A stretch of DNA of 64,000 nucleotides from Chaenocephalus aceratus (GCA_023974075.1 CM043801.1:18160281-18224280), one strand, 5' to 3'. Shown: positions 24,674 through 37,176, numbered from the stretch's first letter. Notes: generated by a model from the letters alone, not told the origin. Numbers and translations are program-made.

Positions 24674-26281
24674 CTGCGAGGGCAAGATCACAAACATACA
24701 TGGTCACACAGTTAAACATTATTCATACAATGTATGTATCAACAAGATTATGCATTCTATAAGCTGATGTTATCATTTTTTTAATGATTATTATTGATTT
24801 TTTTTTGGTTTTCAAAAAAGGTCCTACAGCATCCCCGGTGTCTGTATTGAATGGCAATTAATGATTGGTTCCCCCCCTGCTGTGACAATACACTGAATCA
24901 GCTTTAGATGGGATTAGTTGTGGATGTGAATTCTTTCTCTACTTACTTTTCCTAAATGGAAATGAATGTTTTGTTATTTTATAATCGTATAACTGCAGAT
25001 AAAAACTATCAATTCCGCCTTGTGGTTGTATGCCTCCACCAGGTCAAGAGGCAGTGTACATCCATCGGTGTTCGAAATCATCACATCATCATATTATCGT
25101 ATTAGACATACTGTACTGTACTGTATCAAAAAGCCTTACGGTATGTGTATGTGAGGTCACAGTGACCTTTACTTTTGATCCCCAAATTCTACTCAGTTCA
25201 TCCTTTAGTCCAAGTGGATAGTTATGGCATGCTGAAATATCGTGCTCACAAAACTGGGACAGACGGAAAAACCCCAAAACGTGTCCAAGCAATAATGTGA
25301 AAATTAAATATTGTTGTTAAAGTGATAAAGTTAGGAGTGAACCTTCAAATTAAAAATGTCGTAAGCATGTGAAAGAAAAGTGGACCGTTGTCAATGTCTG
25401 AGGAAATAAACTGCTCTGTAGTCTGGGGGCACGGTGTTTACATTTAATGTTTTACCATTTTACTTCATGTTGGGTTATAATTCAGTACAATCATTTATTG
25501 TCTCTATAGCACATTTAACCTTTTCTAAAGTATGTCAGTATTAACAACTGAATATAAATATAGCCTTTTTGGGTGAAATAATATTATTTATATATATTAT
25601 AAAGCTGGGAGAATGTCATATCACTTTTGACCTTCTGGTAAAAGTCAGTACTGACATCTTGCTATCATATAATGCTTTAATAAGAGTTATTATGTCCTTA
25701 TCTCCCACCTTAAATTCCCTAGAGTTAGGCCATCCAAATGATGGGATAAAATAGATTTTGTTCACACAGTATTGGTGATCTGGCGTTCACGCTGAGCCTT
25801 CTGGTACCGTTCACATCCTTAAGCCAAAAAGATTTTTATAAGATTGTAGTGGCTCAACACGAACAGCTCTGCAGTTTTGCATTACAAGATCAGACTGCAC
25901 ATTTCGTAAGCTAATAAGCCATCTGTGAGACCATTGTGAGAGCGTGCAGTGTGCAGATGGCTTGCTTAATTACACAGTTAAGGCAGCTCAGTTCAGTTAG
26001 GCAGCCGGGAAAAAGTTTTAAGTTTCAAAGTGCATTTGCTATTGTGAGCGGAAGTCTGGGTTTAATTCTATTGTTATTTTCTTAAACAATGTTTTTTTAT
26101 CATGTTTTGTTTAAAGTGTTATTCTAAAACTGAGTACATTATAAATAAAATATTCCAGTATGTTAGACCTAATTAGTTTAAAGTCTTTCCAATTTAAGCA
26201 GAAGTGCTTCTCAAATATGGGACAATTAAACTATGGAGATGTGTTTTTTAACAATGCGTACGTAGGAAATGTATTTCTTAC
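24674..26281 (-). other. clstn2 intron 8
   Basis: A 1.6-kb intron between exons 8 and 9. It holds one candidate interspersed repeat (25030-25290) and otherwise plain AT-rich sequence. Confidence 0.85.
25030..25290. repeat. candidate ancient fish interspersed repeat
   Basis: The core ggtcacagtgacctttactt at 25155-25174, followed by gttcatcctttagtccaagtgg and later gggacagacggaaa, follows the order of a repeat I know as widespread in teleosts. It is decayed, and the class is not assigned here. Confidence 0.5.
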
Positions 26282-26539
26282 CAGTCTTGTCGGAGTTACA
26301 CAGCAGGGTTTCCTTCTCTGCTCTGAGGCCCGGACTGGGACCGTGCTTCATCCATGTTGCTATGGTGAACTGGTCTGTGAGGTTTTGGGGCACCACGTGG
26401 TCCAGGATATTAGCAGCCTGACGTCCCTCGAACCTGTAGATGAGATCGCTGTCCCGGCCGCTGTCAGTCAGCAGAGACGCTGTCCAGTTTGTGGCAGGGC
26501 TGGAGGCAGGAAGTAGGTCGGTGCTGCTTGACGCTGCTC
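26282..26539 (-). CDS. clstn2: clstn2 exon 8: first part of the LNS domain
   Basis: The longest exon in view, 258 nt, between TTCCAG and GTAAGAAATAC. Phase is 1 to 1 and it is fully open. The peptide includes DLLPASSPATNWTAS, an SGRDSDLIYRFEGRQ stretch, VPQNLTDQFTIATWMKHGP and AEKETLLCNSDKT. NWT and NLT are possible N-glycosylation sites. The Q-LTDQFTI--WMKHGPSPG and KET-LCNSDKT motifs open the LNS beta-sandwich. This exon separates the paralogues best: the NLTDQFTI and SPGLRAEKET forms match what I recall of calsyntenin-2, whereas calsyntenin-1 has a shorter and different WMRHGP segment. Confidence 0.95.
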
Positions 26540-27089
26540 CTGGAACAGCCAATCACAAGATACAACACTGTCATGGCGGCTACTGGAGCAACAACCTGGA
26601 GAAAAACTTCCTCTGCAAAACTATGGTTAATACAATACTATCTACATAAAACCTAGATTTGCTAACACCTAGCCCATAAACTAAGATTGATGTGCCATGT
26701 ACTGTTTATGCAATGATCATTGTTTACAACATGGTATGTTAATTCCGCCTTTGTGACCTGATAATTGCCAAATTTCAAACGGATGCTTTTAATTGTTTTT
26801 TAGAGAAGTTTAAATAATGAGTTTTAAACACAAATGAGTACTAATTTCTCAAAAGGAATATTTCAAATTAGACTCCAGAAGTAGATATGGCAATGGAAAT
26901 ATGCAAATGAATACAGTGCAGAGGCTAAGATGTCAAGAGGTAATATCTTCTACAAATTGATTATTTTCATTATTATAATAACCTCTTGCTCCCTCATAAC
27001 ACTCAACTCTCAAATTGCATCACACTATTTAAACAAGGAATTTAATTAAACCTTTTTTCTTTTCCCTCTTCTTTTTTCTCTTTACTTAC
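26540..27089 (-). other. clstn2 intron 7
   Basis: A 550-nt intron with GTAAGT donor and a TTCCAG acceptor. No element recognised. Confidence 0.9.
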
Positions 27090-27275
27090 CACACAGTTTC
27101 TGCAGAGACTTCTCAGAGTAGGTTTCTCGATCGCAGCCCTTCCCGATGTGATTGGTCTGGAGCTCTACCATCGCTTTTACTCCAGACAGGAGACCTCCGC
27201 ACGTTTCCAAGTGCATCTTGGGAAACAGCTGCCTGCTTCCAGTCCCTGGCTCGTAGTCCACGCGCTTGTTCCAAC
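27090..27275 (-). CDS. clstn2: clstn2 exon 7: linker before the LNS domain
   Basis: A 186-nt exon between CTTAAAG and GTAAGTAAAG, a strong donor. It starts with two bases closing a Gly codon and ends with one base of the next Gly codon. The peptide begins with WNKRVDYEPGTGSRQLFP, continues MHLETCGG and ELQTNHIGKGCDRETYSEK, and ends SLQKLCG. GKGCDR-TYSEKSL--LCG is one of the most conserved calsyntenin stretches, with cysteines likely to be disulfide-bonded. It bridges cadherin repeat 2 and the LNS (laminin/neurexin/sex-hormone-globulin) domain. No frame break is seen. Confidence 0.95.
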
Positions 27276-29730
27276 CTTTAAGGGCCAACATTAGTGTTGT
27301 AGTTATTAGTTTAGTCATGTCAGTAGGTGTCATTTGTTGCTATGAGAGATATAATGACCAGGTAACACATTTGACTATTTGGCATTTAATTACAATTGTG
27401 TATGCTTTTAATTCTTAATAATTGCCTTCATTATTTGTGTCTTTATTGCATTACAAATATTATATTATTATTGCAATGCATATTAGATGTGTATACATAG
27501 GAACTTTGTGAATTAGTTTCTTTGAATGTGCTATAAAAAAAACATATACTATTATTATGTGATTTATAGGTCTATGGCAAATGTAAACACTTTGTTTCCT
27601 TCCATATATTCTTTACGATATGACAGGCTACAAACATCTATATTAATTGATTTGTGTCATGAAACTCTGTCCACTGTAGGAACCACGTAGGTCTTGTTGC
27701 TAAAATTGTTGTCTGTTATTTTCTGCTCTGACTTTCTGTTTTACTGTTGGAGGTTTCAGAATGAGCATGTGGGTCTTGAAAGAAGGTCAGGCTACCACAC
27801 AGGCTTGGAATATTCTCAGTAAATATTTGCCCTGTGCCGAATCAAAAGAAGACTGGAAGGGCCGGTAACATGACAGAAAGAAGGTGCAGACCTGCTTGTA
27901 ACTGTCAGTCCTGTTGCTCCTGTGCTTAAGTGTTGTATAATTCATTACCCAAGTGTTAAATCTATCCCAGATGTACGGAAATCCTTGATCCTCAGTGTTG
28001 AAAGGGATTTACTAGTATAATGCACAGGAAAGTGTTCGTGCATGTCTGTGTTTATTTTAACACCTGGCAACTCTTTCCATGGATATAGAATATGATATCA
28101 AGTCTCCTGAGACAAAAAGTGAAATGATCAGGTAAGCGTGGAGGAGTGAGAGCTGAGGAGGAGAAAACCATAATTAGCCTCTATTTATGCCGGGGAGCGA
28201 CTGACCTTTTGCACACGCACAATAAATAAGGTTGTGTCCAAAAAGACTTGATATTTGAATGCATAATTGGATTATGTTTTATTCATTCATTTACGCTACC
28301 ATGGGTTAATGGTTTTACGACAGGATTATGCAGTAAAGCCAATTTTCAGAGCCAAAATCCCAAAGAATCACGCAACATTGATAAGGGTGTTAAAGGGGTA
28401 TGATAGCAAGGGCTCCTTTGTGGTTCAAATGCTAAAAGAAGATTGCCCTGTTGTGCCAGCTGGATCTCAGAAAATAGGTTTTCCCATTAAGCAAGATCTT
28501 GGAGAAACAGCTGGTGCTTCCTCTTTTTCTAAAATATGTTCTGGTTTAGGGTTAGTTTCCCCAAATCAGTGGCCCCTCAGAGCTTTGCAGTGCATGCAGA
28601 TTACATTTACATGAAGTTGAATGCCATTTCAGACAACTTTCTCAACACTATACTGACTCACTCTGCACCTCCACCCCTCGGATGTGCACTGACATTCCCC
28701 TCAATGTGTGTGTGTCCCTAAAGCCTAAACAACTGGCATTCACGTCTTTTTCAGTAAGCGCTCTCCTTGCACTAAAGGATCTTGTCTGTAACATTAGGTC
28801 TGCTTTAACTACATGATTCTATTAGCACACAGAGAAATATGAGGCATATGAGTAGGCGTAGAGAGTATGCAAGTTTCTTTAGGATAGCTGGAAAATGTCT
28901 ATTCAATCATTGTGAACAAGTATCTCATGGTAATGGGCAACACAGTATTTGGACCTTATATGTCTGATAAACTGGAAAACACAAAATGGATGCAACAGCT
29001 TAAGTGAATGTCATGTGAGACTGATATTCTACGTATTTTATACATCAAGTTAATTAATAAGGTCAAATCAATCGCTTCAAAAATATTTTGGCTATTATTA
29101 TCGTATACAAATGTATCTCACTAATGCCACACCACGGTATTTCTCTTTTATGTAGCAATACATACCACATTTAATTAAAGTGTCACAGCTACTTTGGAAT
29201 TCCTAACCACAGTTTTAATAACCAATTGGGATCACTTAGAATACTTTTAAAATAACCATCAACTCATTCCTTCTTTATAAGTTTATTTCTCTCTTTCCTC
29301 CCCCGAATTGTCTCCTTCTTCCTCCCTTTCTCTTTCTTATCTTTCCCTGTCTTCCTCTTTCTTTTCTGTGTGAGTTTGACTCCTGAGATGCTGTCAGTGC
29401 TGACAGGTGAAGCAGCGGGGGAGAAGGGGAGACTCGAATGCCGAGCTTCTCGCATGTTAAAGGATGAAAACAAAAACACTCCAGTCAACTTTCCCTCTGG
29501 AGGTTTTTGTCAGGTCTTCTGATTTTCCTCGAGAGACGTTCAATCTAAAATGATACAGAGAAAGGCTACTCTAAAAAGATATGCACCTTCTGCTTACATT
29601 TTGTTGCTATCATTTAAGAATATTTAACAAAAAATGAGGGTCCATGTTCTACCAGCAAACTGTCAGGTACATCTCTATCAATTGTTACAAGGTTAAAAGT
29701 GTTTTCAGGGACTGTTTCTTTATCTCTGAC
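27276..29730 (-). other. clstn2 intron 6
   Basis: A 2.5-kb intron. Nothing recognisable: AT-rich sequence, a pyrimidine-rich patch near 29270-29370, and a chance open frame at 28267-28614 without family features. Confidence 0.85.
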
Positions 29731-29880
29731 CTTGCCATCCAGGTTTGCAGACAGGTTTCACATCAATATGCACAGCCACGTCCTCCTTTGCTCTCTTCTG
29801 ACCGCAGTCAAAGGCCGTCACCATGATCTTGTAGCTCTTCTGCTTGTCATAGCTCAGCCGCTCTGTGTTTCTGATGTTAC
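29731..29880 (-). CDS. clstn2: clstn2 exon 6: second cadherin repeat, second part
   Basis: A 150-nt exon, acceptor TCCTTCAG and donor GTCAGAG. It begins with two bases that finish the Gly codon from exon 5, carries 49 full codons and ends with the first base of a Gly codon. The peptide shows GNIRNTERLSYDKQ, KIMVTAFDCGQKRAKED and ends VKPVCKPGWQ. The NTE-LSYDK and TA-DCG motifs close cadherin repeat 2, and the VKP-CKPGWQ segment leads into the linker before the LNS domain. Phase and order agree with both neighbours. The intron upstream of it (29881-35267) contains the LINE with a long open frame, inserted opposite in orientation to this gene. Confidence 0.95.
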
Positions 29881-31391
29881 CTGAAGGACACCAAAACAAA
29901 GAATTATTATGAATATTTTTTGACGGAGGAACAGAAAGGCTTATTTGAAAATATTAAGGCAAGAAACATTTTTAAAAAAGGATCCTTGAAGGCGAAAACA
30001 GCACTTAATATTTATTGAAGCCTTTTACCGACACCTCAAGGTCCACTAACCTTGTATTGTGTTAGGATATATAAGCCTTTTGTAACAGTCAATGTAAATT
30101 CCCAATTATGGATTCATCATCACCTATCACCACGGTAACAGTGTGAGATGTAGAAGATGCTCCAGTCCAGACCAACATGCCTCGAGTACGGCTGCTAGAC
30201 GAGGTTATAACTGAAGTTATACTAAGTCATAGAAAGCAACCTGCAGCTGGCTAACTTTACCTAGTGTTTAATCATACAGGTACTTACTTTAATGTATTAA
30301 TTAATACAACTTAACATGATAAAGTGCATTTTTGAATACTGGTGGCAATTGTCATGATGATTGTTTATTGTTTTTATTTTGAACAAGATGTTACATTTTT
30401 TATTTTGGCCTTGTTTACATACGTACTGAAAACGTATTTTCCAGAACATAAATATATTATTGACCGATAAGTTTAAAACTCTTATGGTTGGGTAATATTT
30501 TGCGTATCTCTCATCAAAATTAAATTAAAGGAAATTGCAGGCTGTTTTTCATGTTGTGTTTAAATGACTAAGGTCTGGGTTTTAAAGTTTTTACAGTTTT
30601 GAAAACAACCCACCATAGTATTTCCCTAAAATATTGGGGCATATTTTATTCTTATGCGCACAAAGATATTTTATCAATTGTACTCAAAACTGCTTTTGTC
30701 ATATATTTTTTAGAACAAATATTCCAAAAGTGATAATTAATTTGAGAAACAACAAACATATTTGATGAATTGATAACGTTTTGATATTATTAAATCTGTG
30801 ACAATCAGTATCCTTTTGAATTTAAAAAGTTTGATCCCAGAACAGCAAACAATAAACATAACCTGACCAAAATAATGTTCAACTGATGATTTGTTATATG
30901 TGTGAAAGATACAGATGTTCCTCAAGATAAACAGCAGGCTTACAAATGATGGCATCATCTTATTTTCAAAGATGTTTCACATCATTCATTGCCATCACAG
31001 TCCGTCTCTGGCTCTATGAGGAAAACTGAGGCTATTTTTGTTGTTTGCATCTGGAGGCTTTGCTGTATGAAAAGCTGTCACTTTGATTGCTGTCATGGAG
31101 GAGAGGAGAGCAGAAGAGCTGGAAAGAGAAAATAGATTGAGAGGCCAGAGGAGAGGAGGTGCAGAGAGTACAGCAGGAATCAGTGCAGGGCACAGCAGTA
31201 CAGAAAGGAGAAGACATTTGAAGTGAAGAAAGGTGAGGAGGCCACAGTTCTCACCAACACCTCCCACAGTGACCATTTGATCCACAGCTGGGCTGAACAA
31301 CAGTAACAGTTAAGGTAGTGGATATCCACCACATTACATTTTTTAACAAAAAAATAAGTAGAATTTTCTAAAGACAGTGTTATATTATTAG

Positions 31392-33890
31392 ATTATAGAC
31401 AGTCCTACTCGCCCAAATATTAAGTCCCCAAATAAATCCTCCTTAATTGATCTAATTTTAACAAATGTTCCACATAAATACTCATCTGTGGGAGTATTTG
31501 CTAATGATGTGAGTGACCACTGTGTTGTAGCCACAATTAGGGACACTAAGGTCCAAAAGGTTAAACCACGTATCATCACAAAGAGAGACAAAAAACACTT
31601 TGTGGAGCAGGGTTTTTTACATGATCTGTTTGATTTTGATTGGGGTAGAATCAATTTGTGTGCTGATGTAGAAACTGCATGGTCTTATTTTTATCTTGGT
31701 TTTATGAAAATTATAGATAGACATGCACCTCTGCGTAAATTTAGAGTGAAGGGACGAAACAATCCCTGGTTTTCTGCTGAGCTGTCTAGTCTCCTTCATG
31801 AGAGAAATAATGCTTGGGCTAAGGCTAGGAAATCAGGCTCAGAGGTAGAATGGCTACGTTTTAGGCAGCTAAGAAATAGCTTCACATCTCAAATAAAAAG
31901 TGCTAAATCAAAGTACTATTTGTCGGTTACCACAGAAAACCTGAATAATCCTAGGAAATTTTGGAAAGCCATAAAATCGATTTCCACTGGTGATATCCCA
32001 AATGAGCTACCTCCGTGCCTCACCACAGCATCTGGCTCTATATCGGATAGGGCTACCATGTTAAATTGCTTTAATGAGCATTTTGTGTCTTGTGGCTCTC
32101 TGTTTGGCTGTGTGGCTCCTGTGAACGCTCCAATCCTTGACTCTGAACAATGTGGTCTGGAAAACCCTTTCAGTTTTACTCCTTTAACTATTGGTATTGT
32201 TCATGAAGCATTATCCAAGTTAGATCCTAGGAAACCGGCTGGCCCAGACAACGTAGAACCTTTCTTTTTAAAGATGGCTGCAGATTTTATTGCTCCACCT
32301 CTTACTTCTCTTTTTAACCTCTCCCTCAGCATGAACACAATTCCAAAAGTATGGAAGTCTGCTCATGTCTTGCCTTTACTAAAAGGAGGGGAGGCAACTA
32401 TTTTAAATAACTATAGGCCAATTTCTAAATTGTCAGTTCTGGCTAAGGTGCTCGAACGCCTTGTGAGTGAACAAGTAAAGGAGTTTTTATGTATAAATGA
32501 TATCCTGTCTGAGCATCAGTCAGGATTCAGAAAGAAACACAGCACCATCACTGCGACAATGAAAGTGGTAAATGACATTACTACTATTTTAGATAATAAG
32601 CAGAGTTGTGCAGCTCTGTTTATTGACCTTTCCAAATCATTTGACACCGTTGATCATCGCATTTTAAAGCAGAGGCTACTCAGTATTGGCATATGCAGCC
32701 TTGCAGTGGGGTGGTTTGTGAACTACCTCTCTGAAAGGTCCCAATGTGTTCATTTTAATGGACTGTCTTCTGAATGGTTAAACATTTCTAATGGTGTACC
32801 ACAAGGTTCTGTTTTAGGACCACTTTTATTCTCCATATATATTAACAGTGTAGGTGATAATGTGGATGAAGCTACTTTACATTTTTATGCGGATGATACT
32901 GTAATGTACTGTGCAGGTCCCTCCATTAAAGAGGCTGTTGTTAAATTACAAGCTGTTTTTAACACTATTCAGACTCAGCTCTCTGAATTAAAGCTTCTTT
33001 TAAATGTGGATAAAACCAAGGTAATGCTCTTTTCAAAAGCTAAAAAGACACCAGAGCCTGTTTTAGATATTGTAACTACGCAAGGAACAAAACTTGAAGT
33101 TGTTGCCTGTTACAAATACCTTGGTATCTGGCTTGATGATTGTCTCACTTTTAAACTTCATGTCAATAACCTGCTTAAAAAACTGAGGGTTAGGCTAGGT
33201 TTCTTTTTCAGAAACAAGTCCTGTTTCTCGCTTGAGGCCAGGAAAAGGCTAGTCACTGTGACCTTTTTACCTGTGCTGGACTATGGTGATTTGTTGTATA
33301 TGAATGCACCTGCCAATTACCTGAGCAAATTGGATGCTGCGTATCACAGTGCTCTGAGATTTGTCACAAATTGTAAAGCGCTTACACATCACTGTACACT
33401 GTATACCAAGGCAGGTTTACCATCACTCTCTGTACGGAGGCTCAGTCATTGGTACACGTTTATCTATAAAGCTTTGTTGGGTAAACTCCCGTATTATATC
33501 TGCTCTCTGATAACACAGAGAGTTGCAAGCAGCTATTGTCTGAGATCACATGGTGTAGTCTTGTTAGATGTGCCAAGAGCAAGGACTGTCTTAGGTAAGA
33601 CAGCTTTTATGTGCGCAGCTCCACTTGCTTGGAACAATCTTCAGCAAGAATTGAAACTGAGCAATCTCATTCCTCTGCATGTTTTTAAAGCTAGGCTAAA
33701 TGAAATGCTTGCTGATACAATGGGCACTTGTAAATGTCTATAACTATGTATCCTGTAAATATAATGTATAATGTCCTTTATTGTTTTATGTTTCATGTGG
33801 AACCTATATGCTGCAGGTCTCCCTTGAAAAAGAGATCTATGATCTCAATGGGACCAATCTGGTTAAATAAAGGTTTGAAATTAAATGAAA
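31392..33890 (+). mobile_element. 5'-truncated LINE (CR1/L2-type group) with long open frame
   Basis: A plus-strand non-LTR retrotransposon, antisense to clstn2. An open frame runs from 31392 (after an in-frame TAG at 31389) to a TAA at 33741-33743, about 783 codons without a break. It begins inside the endonuclease: SLIDLILTN and the catalytic-type SDHCVV near 31512. The RT follows: NYRPISKLSVLAKVLERLV, ALFIDLSKSFDTVDH (about 32610-32660), NGVPQGSVLGPLLFSIYIN and FYADDTVMY (32883-32909). The C-terminal region ends in a PRARTVLGKTAFMCAAP-LAWN type segment. The 3' UTR has GGTTAAATAAAGG with AATAAA at 33865-33870 and ends in a TGAAAT-rich tail. The first ATG is not its true start. An intact frame suggests a young insertion. 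Confidence 0.9.
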
Positions 33891-34994
33891 TATCCTTAGG
33901 TAATTAACAGGCAACATAATCCACTCCATAATGTGCTCCATGTTTCTTATTCTCCTGATGGTTGAAGAGACAACAATTTTGTTGAAGAGACAACAAAGTT
34001 GTTTTACTTAGCTTGTTGCAAAATGACCTATTTGGGTCTGGAAGGGGGATTTCTAAAGATTGTAAAATAAAGCTGATACATTTTCACCTAATCTACTTAA
34101 CTTTTAGCCACATTTTATATTACGTTTAGAGGGAAACTGATATTCCTCAGATTTTCTTTGGTTTTTGACATTAGATCACAGCACCACTTGAACCCTGGTT
34201 TTCTTCAGTTTTTTATAAACACTTTACAGAAATTCTTTGTAATTCATCAATTTTTATTTCACTGCTTTGAGTTCAATTGACTTGAATCAGTGACTCATAC
34301 TGCAGTACAGCCTATTATTTACTTTTATATTTTACCATTAACTTCCATTAAAGCACAACATTCTCTTGTCCAATAAGGTAATGCCCTCTGCCTTCCTATT
34401 TCTAATTCCAATTTCGATAAAGTTGTTCTTTTTATCCACAGTTTGCTACAATAGGTATCTGCACATTCACTAGTTTCGGCTTTGGTCAAACAAATCTATC
34501 TTTAGAGGAGACTTGTTCACATTCATGAAAGGTTCAGACGACTGAGATTATAAAGAGAAAACCAGGAAATTGATTTTTGCTTTTATCAAGACATAGCCCA
34601 TGCTGTGTGTGTTTGTGTGAGGCAGGAGAAGCAACGCTATTAGTGTGTTTGAAATGTACAGCATGTCCAAGTAAGGTCCAAATGTGTTTTAACCCAAATG
34701 TAAAGTAAATGATCCCCAAAATAACAGCCTTCACCCTATTTGTTTCAGTTGAGAAAGCAGCACCACAGGGCCCATTTGGTAGCTGCTGGAGTTGAAATTT
34801 AGATTTCTTTCTGAGTACTTTGAGGATTTCTCACCCATGTTGGCTTAAAAGCAGTAGTTCAAACGTTCATTCTTAAGGATGACCTGCTGCACAACTCTGT
34901 GTGCGTGATACACAAATAATGGCTCTCCAATTTAATAAAAACTCCCAAACAAAAAATCCTCCAGACAGACAAAGTGAATCTCACTGAGCTTTCC

Positions 34995-35220
34995 CTCTCC
35001 TTTAGACCCCATTTACACGGGAGTGCAAACGGAACGAATTCGTTCGAAAAAGTCTTCCGTTCACACGCATTCGGCACATTTAACGTGTCCGTTCACACGA
35101 GACACTGGAAACGCTGTAGTACATATGCCGGGCCTGTAAGTGGCGCTGTACTTCTGCCACAAAATACACCAAAAGCAGCGAGGAAGACCCCCGAGCATGG
35201 TTGCCCTTCTGTTTATGCCC
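34995..35220. repeat. possible MITE fragment
   Basis: Starts tttacacgggagtgcaaacg and contains cgttcacacg twice (near 35050 and 35090), wording common in teleost MITEs. The second terminus is not visible. It sits 50 bp downstream of exon 5 in transcript sense. Confidence 0.35.
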
Positions 35221-35267
35221 CGCGGTAGATTTAGCAACATGAATTTTAAACTCACACACACACTTAC

Positions 35268-35364
35268 CATTGCGGTCGATAGCAAATGGCGTCCCTGCAG
35301 TGACAATCTCATAGATGCAGATCTGGCTGTACTGTGGTGAACAGTCTTGGTCCCAAGCTTCCAC
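35268..35364 (-). CDS. clstn2: clstn2 exon 5: second cadherin repeat, first part
   Basis: A 97-nt exon between TTGCAG and GTAAGTG. It starts in phase 0 and ends with the first base of a Gly codon. The peptide is VEAWDQDCSPQYSQIC, then IYEIVTAGTPFAIDRN. The D-DCSPQ-SQIC and PFAIDRNG motifs are diagnostic for calsyntenins; acidic D-x-D residues correspond to calcium ligands of the cadherin fold. Trp in EAWDQDC, where mammalian paralogues as I recall them carry a smaller residue, is a lineage difference. The donor is followed by a short TG run (GTAAGTGTGTGTGTGAG). Remnants of a LINE reverse transcriptase start only about 66 bp upstream of the acceptor. Confidence 0.95.
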
Positions 35365-35429
35365 CTGCAACATAAACATAATTACTTTCTTCCCATGCCA
35401 CGGTCACCTTATCTGACTTACTTTTTAAA

Positions 35430-36470
35430 CACTTGGAGGGAAATGGATCTCATGCTAGACTTTTATTTGTTGATTTTTTCCTCTGCTTTTAACACAATTC
35501 AACCTCATATTCTAATTGGCAGACTTTTAGAACACTTTGAAATAAGCAATAATCTTATGGGCTGGATTCTTGATTTTTTTAACCAATAGGACACAAAGAG
35601 TGAGGGTGAATGGGACCTTATCTGATCAAGTCAGCTCCTCCACTGGCTCCCCACAAGGATGTGTCCTTTCACCACTATTATTTATACTTTACACTAATAT
35701 GTGTCAAAGTAGGTGGGGAAAATAGGACTATTTTAAAGTATGCAGATGACTCTGTAATTGTTAGTAGGCTCCAGGACAATGAGACCAGCCACGGCCCTGT
35801 CATTGACGACTTTGTCAGGTGGTGTGAGGAGTCCTATCTCCAACTGAACATAAGCAAAACCAAGGACATGATCATTGATTTTAGAAGACATCCCCACATA
35901 CATGAAGTCTTAACAATCCAGAATCAGAAAGTAGAATTTGTGCAATCATACAAATATCTAAATAAGCTGTGTGCAAAAGGGGGCACCAGCGTTTGTACTG
36001 TCTTAGGAAATTGTCCTATTTTAACATTGACAAAAACCATGATGATTATGTTTTATCGTGCTTTTATCGAGTCAATTCTGTCTTTTTCACTAATGTCATG
36101 GTTTGGTAACCTGACTTTAAAGAGCAGAAAACTCTCTGAGTCCGATCGTAAAGTGGTCCAGCAGACTGATTGGTGAGCCACAGCTAAACCTGGAGACCCT
36201 GTACCTCAGGCAGTTACAGCAGTTATCCAGCTCCATATTAGACGATGACTCCCACCCTCTGCACTCAGAATTCAAGCTTCTTCCTTCGGGCCGGAGGTTA
36301 CTTGTCCCAAGGAGTAGAACGAAGCGGTATATGAAAAACAAGTTTTATCCCAGCAGCGATTGCACAAATTAACACATCATAGGAGCGTCACACAGATGCC
36401 TATTTTTATTTATTTATTTAATTGTGAATTTTGAATGTCCATGTTTGTACTAGTGTTTTCCTTTTGAGAT
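35430..36470 (+). mobile_element. decayed LINE reverse transcriptase (Rex1/CR1-like)
   Basis: Plus-strand RT remnant in at least three frames. Motifs in order: RLLFVDF and SSAFNTIQPHIL (35455-35520), a broken SSSTGSPQGC-LSPLLF-LYTN (35630-35700), LKYADDSVIVSRLQDNETS (35735-35790), YLQLNISKTKDMIIDFRR (35835-35890), then a gap, ESILSFSLMSWFGNLT, and a tail with HSEFKLLPSGRRLLVPRSRT and a stop (36260-36370). Frameshifts lie near 35480, 35595, 35960 and 36170. The order and wording fit the Rex1/CR1 group of fish LINEs. It starts about 66 bp from the exon 5 acceptor, in antisense orientation to clstn2. Confidence 0.8.
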
Positions 36471-36710
36471 TTGGTTGAGCAGGGTATACTTGTACTTTTA
36501 TAGTCCTTTTATTAGAGATGTGTCTGTTGTTTATGTTTGTTTTTAGTGTCAGGATCGACCCCTTGTCTTTTTCTCTGCAAACAGCATCTACCTACGGATA
36601 CAGATAAATAACCTGAACCCTTAATCAACAACCAAGAAGACTGTGAACCATCACAACATCCTACGTTTTTTGAACAAATCATTTTTTGTGGCATTGAGAG
36701 AAGCCACCAA

Positions 36711-37176
36711 GAGGTCCCATTATGCTTTTGTTGGTTTTCCTAGGTGTGTTTTTCTTTGTTTTTTGTGTGCATGTAAATGTTCTGCAAAGGCCAAAAACCC
36801 AAAGTTCAATCCAGGGGGAGTTTCCCTCTCTCACACCCCCCCCCCCCTTCCTGAACGCCTTGATTGTTACTTCTGTGACATCATGACATCACCATGTCCA
36901 CAGTCGCTCTTATATTGGCTAGCGCTCCAACACATTGTACGGGATAGGTTAAGGGGCGGGGACATCTTTAAGCGTTGACCAATCACAACAGAGCCAGCCA
37001 GCTAACCAGGCTCTGGGACTGGGCTCTGGTTTCAGACAGAGGGTGAAAAGAGGTGCTGCAGCACAGGCGGTATGAGAAAAATAAAGACATTTTTAACATT
37101 AAAGCATGGAGACATGTCACAGTAGAGGCACAAAATACCAAATATGAAACCTGAAAATGAGCATAAAATGTCCTCT
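36711..37176. mobile_element. piggyBac-like MITE candidate
   Basis: The left end reads GAGGTCCCATTATGC and the right end, reverse-complemented, AGAGGACATTTTATGC, an imperfect inverted pair. The right flank is TTAA (37177-37180); the left is CCAA (36707-36710), possibly a mutated TTAA. The interior has a GC-richer promoter-like stretch and no transposase. The ends resemble those of the element at 60574-61220. Confidence 0.6.

Larger units (their letters stand above)
29881..35267 (-). other. clstn2 intron 5
   Basis: A 5.4-kb intron. Half of it is the LINE at 31392-33890 on the opposite strand. The parts 29881-31391 and 33891-34980 hold nothing I can name. A GC-richer patch at 34995-35220 resembles MITE-like fish repeats but has no second terminus that I can find. 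Confidence 0.85.

Noticed and set aside
28267..28614. 115-codon open frame on the plus strand
   Set aside because: It has no recognisable family, domain or splice context and lies in an AT-rich intron; chance is the simplest explanation.
31488..31490. GTG at 31488 as the start of an independent gene
   Set aside because: The same frame continues upstream to 31392 with endonuclease text, so this is an internal codon of a 5'-truncated LINE.
36643..36978. 111-codon open frame
   Set aside because: Most of it lies inside the MITE at 36711-37176, which is noncoding.
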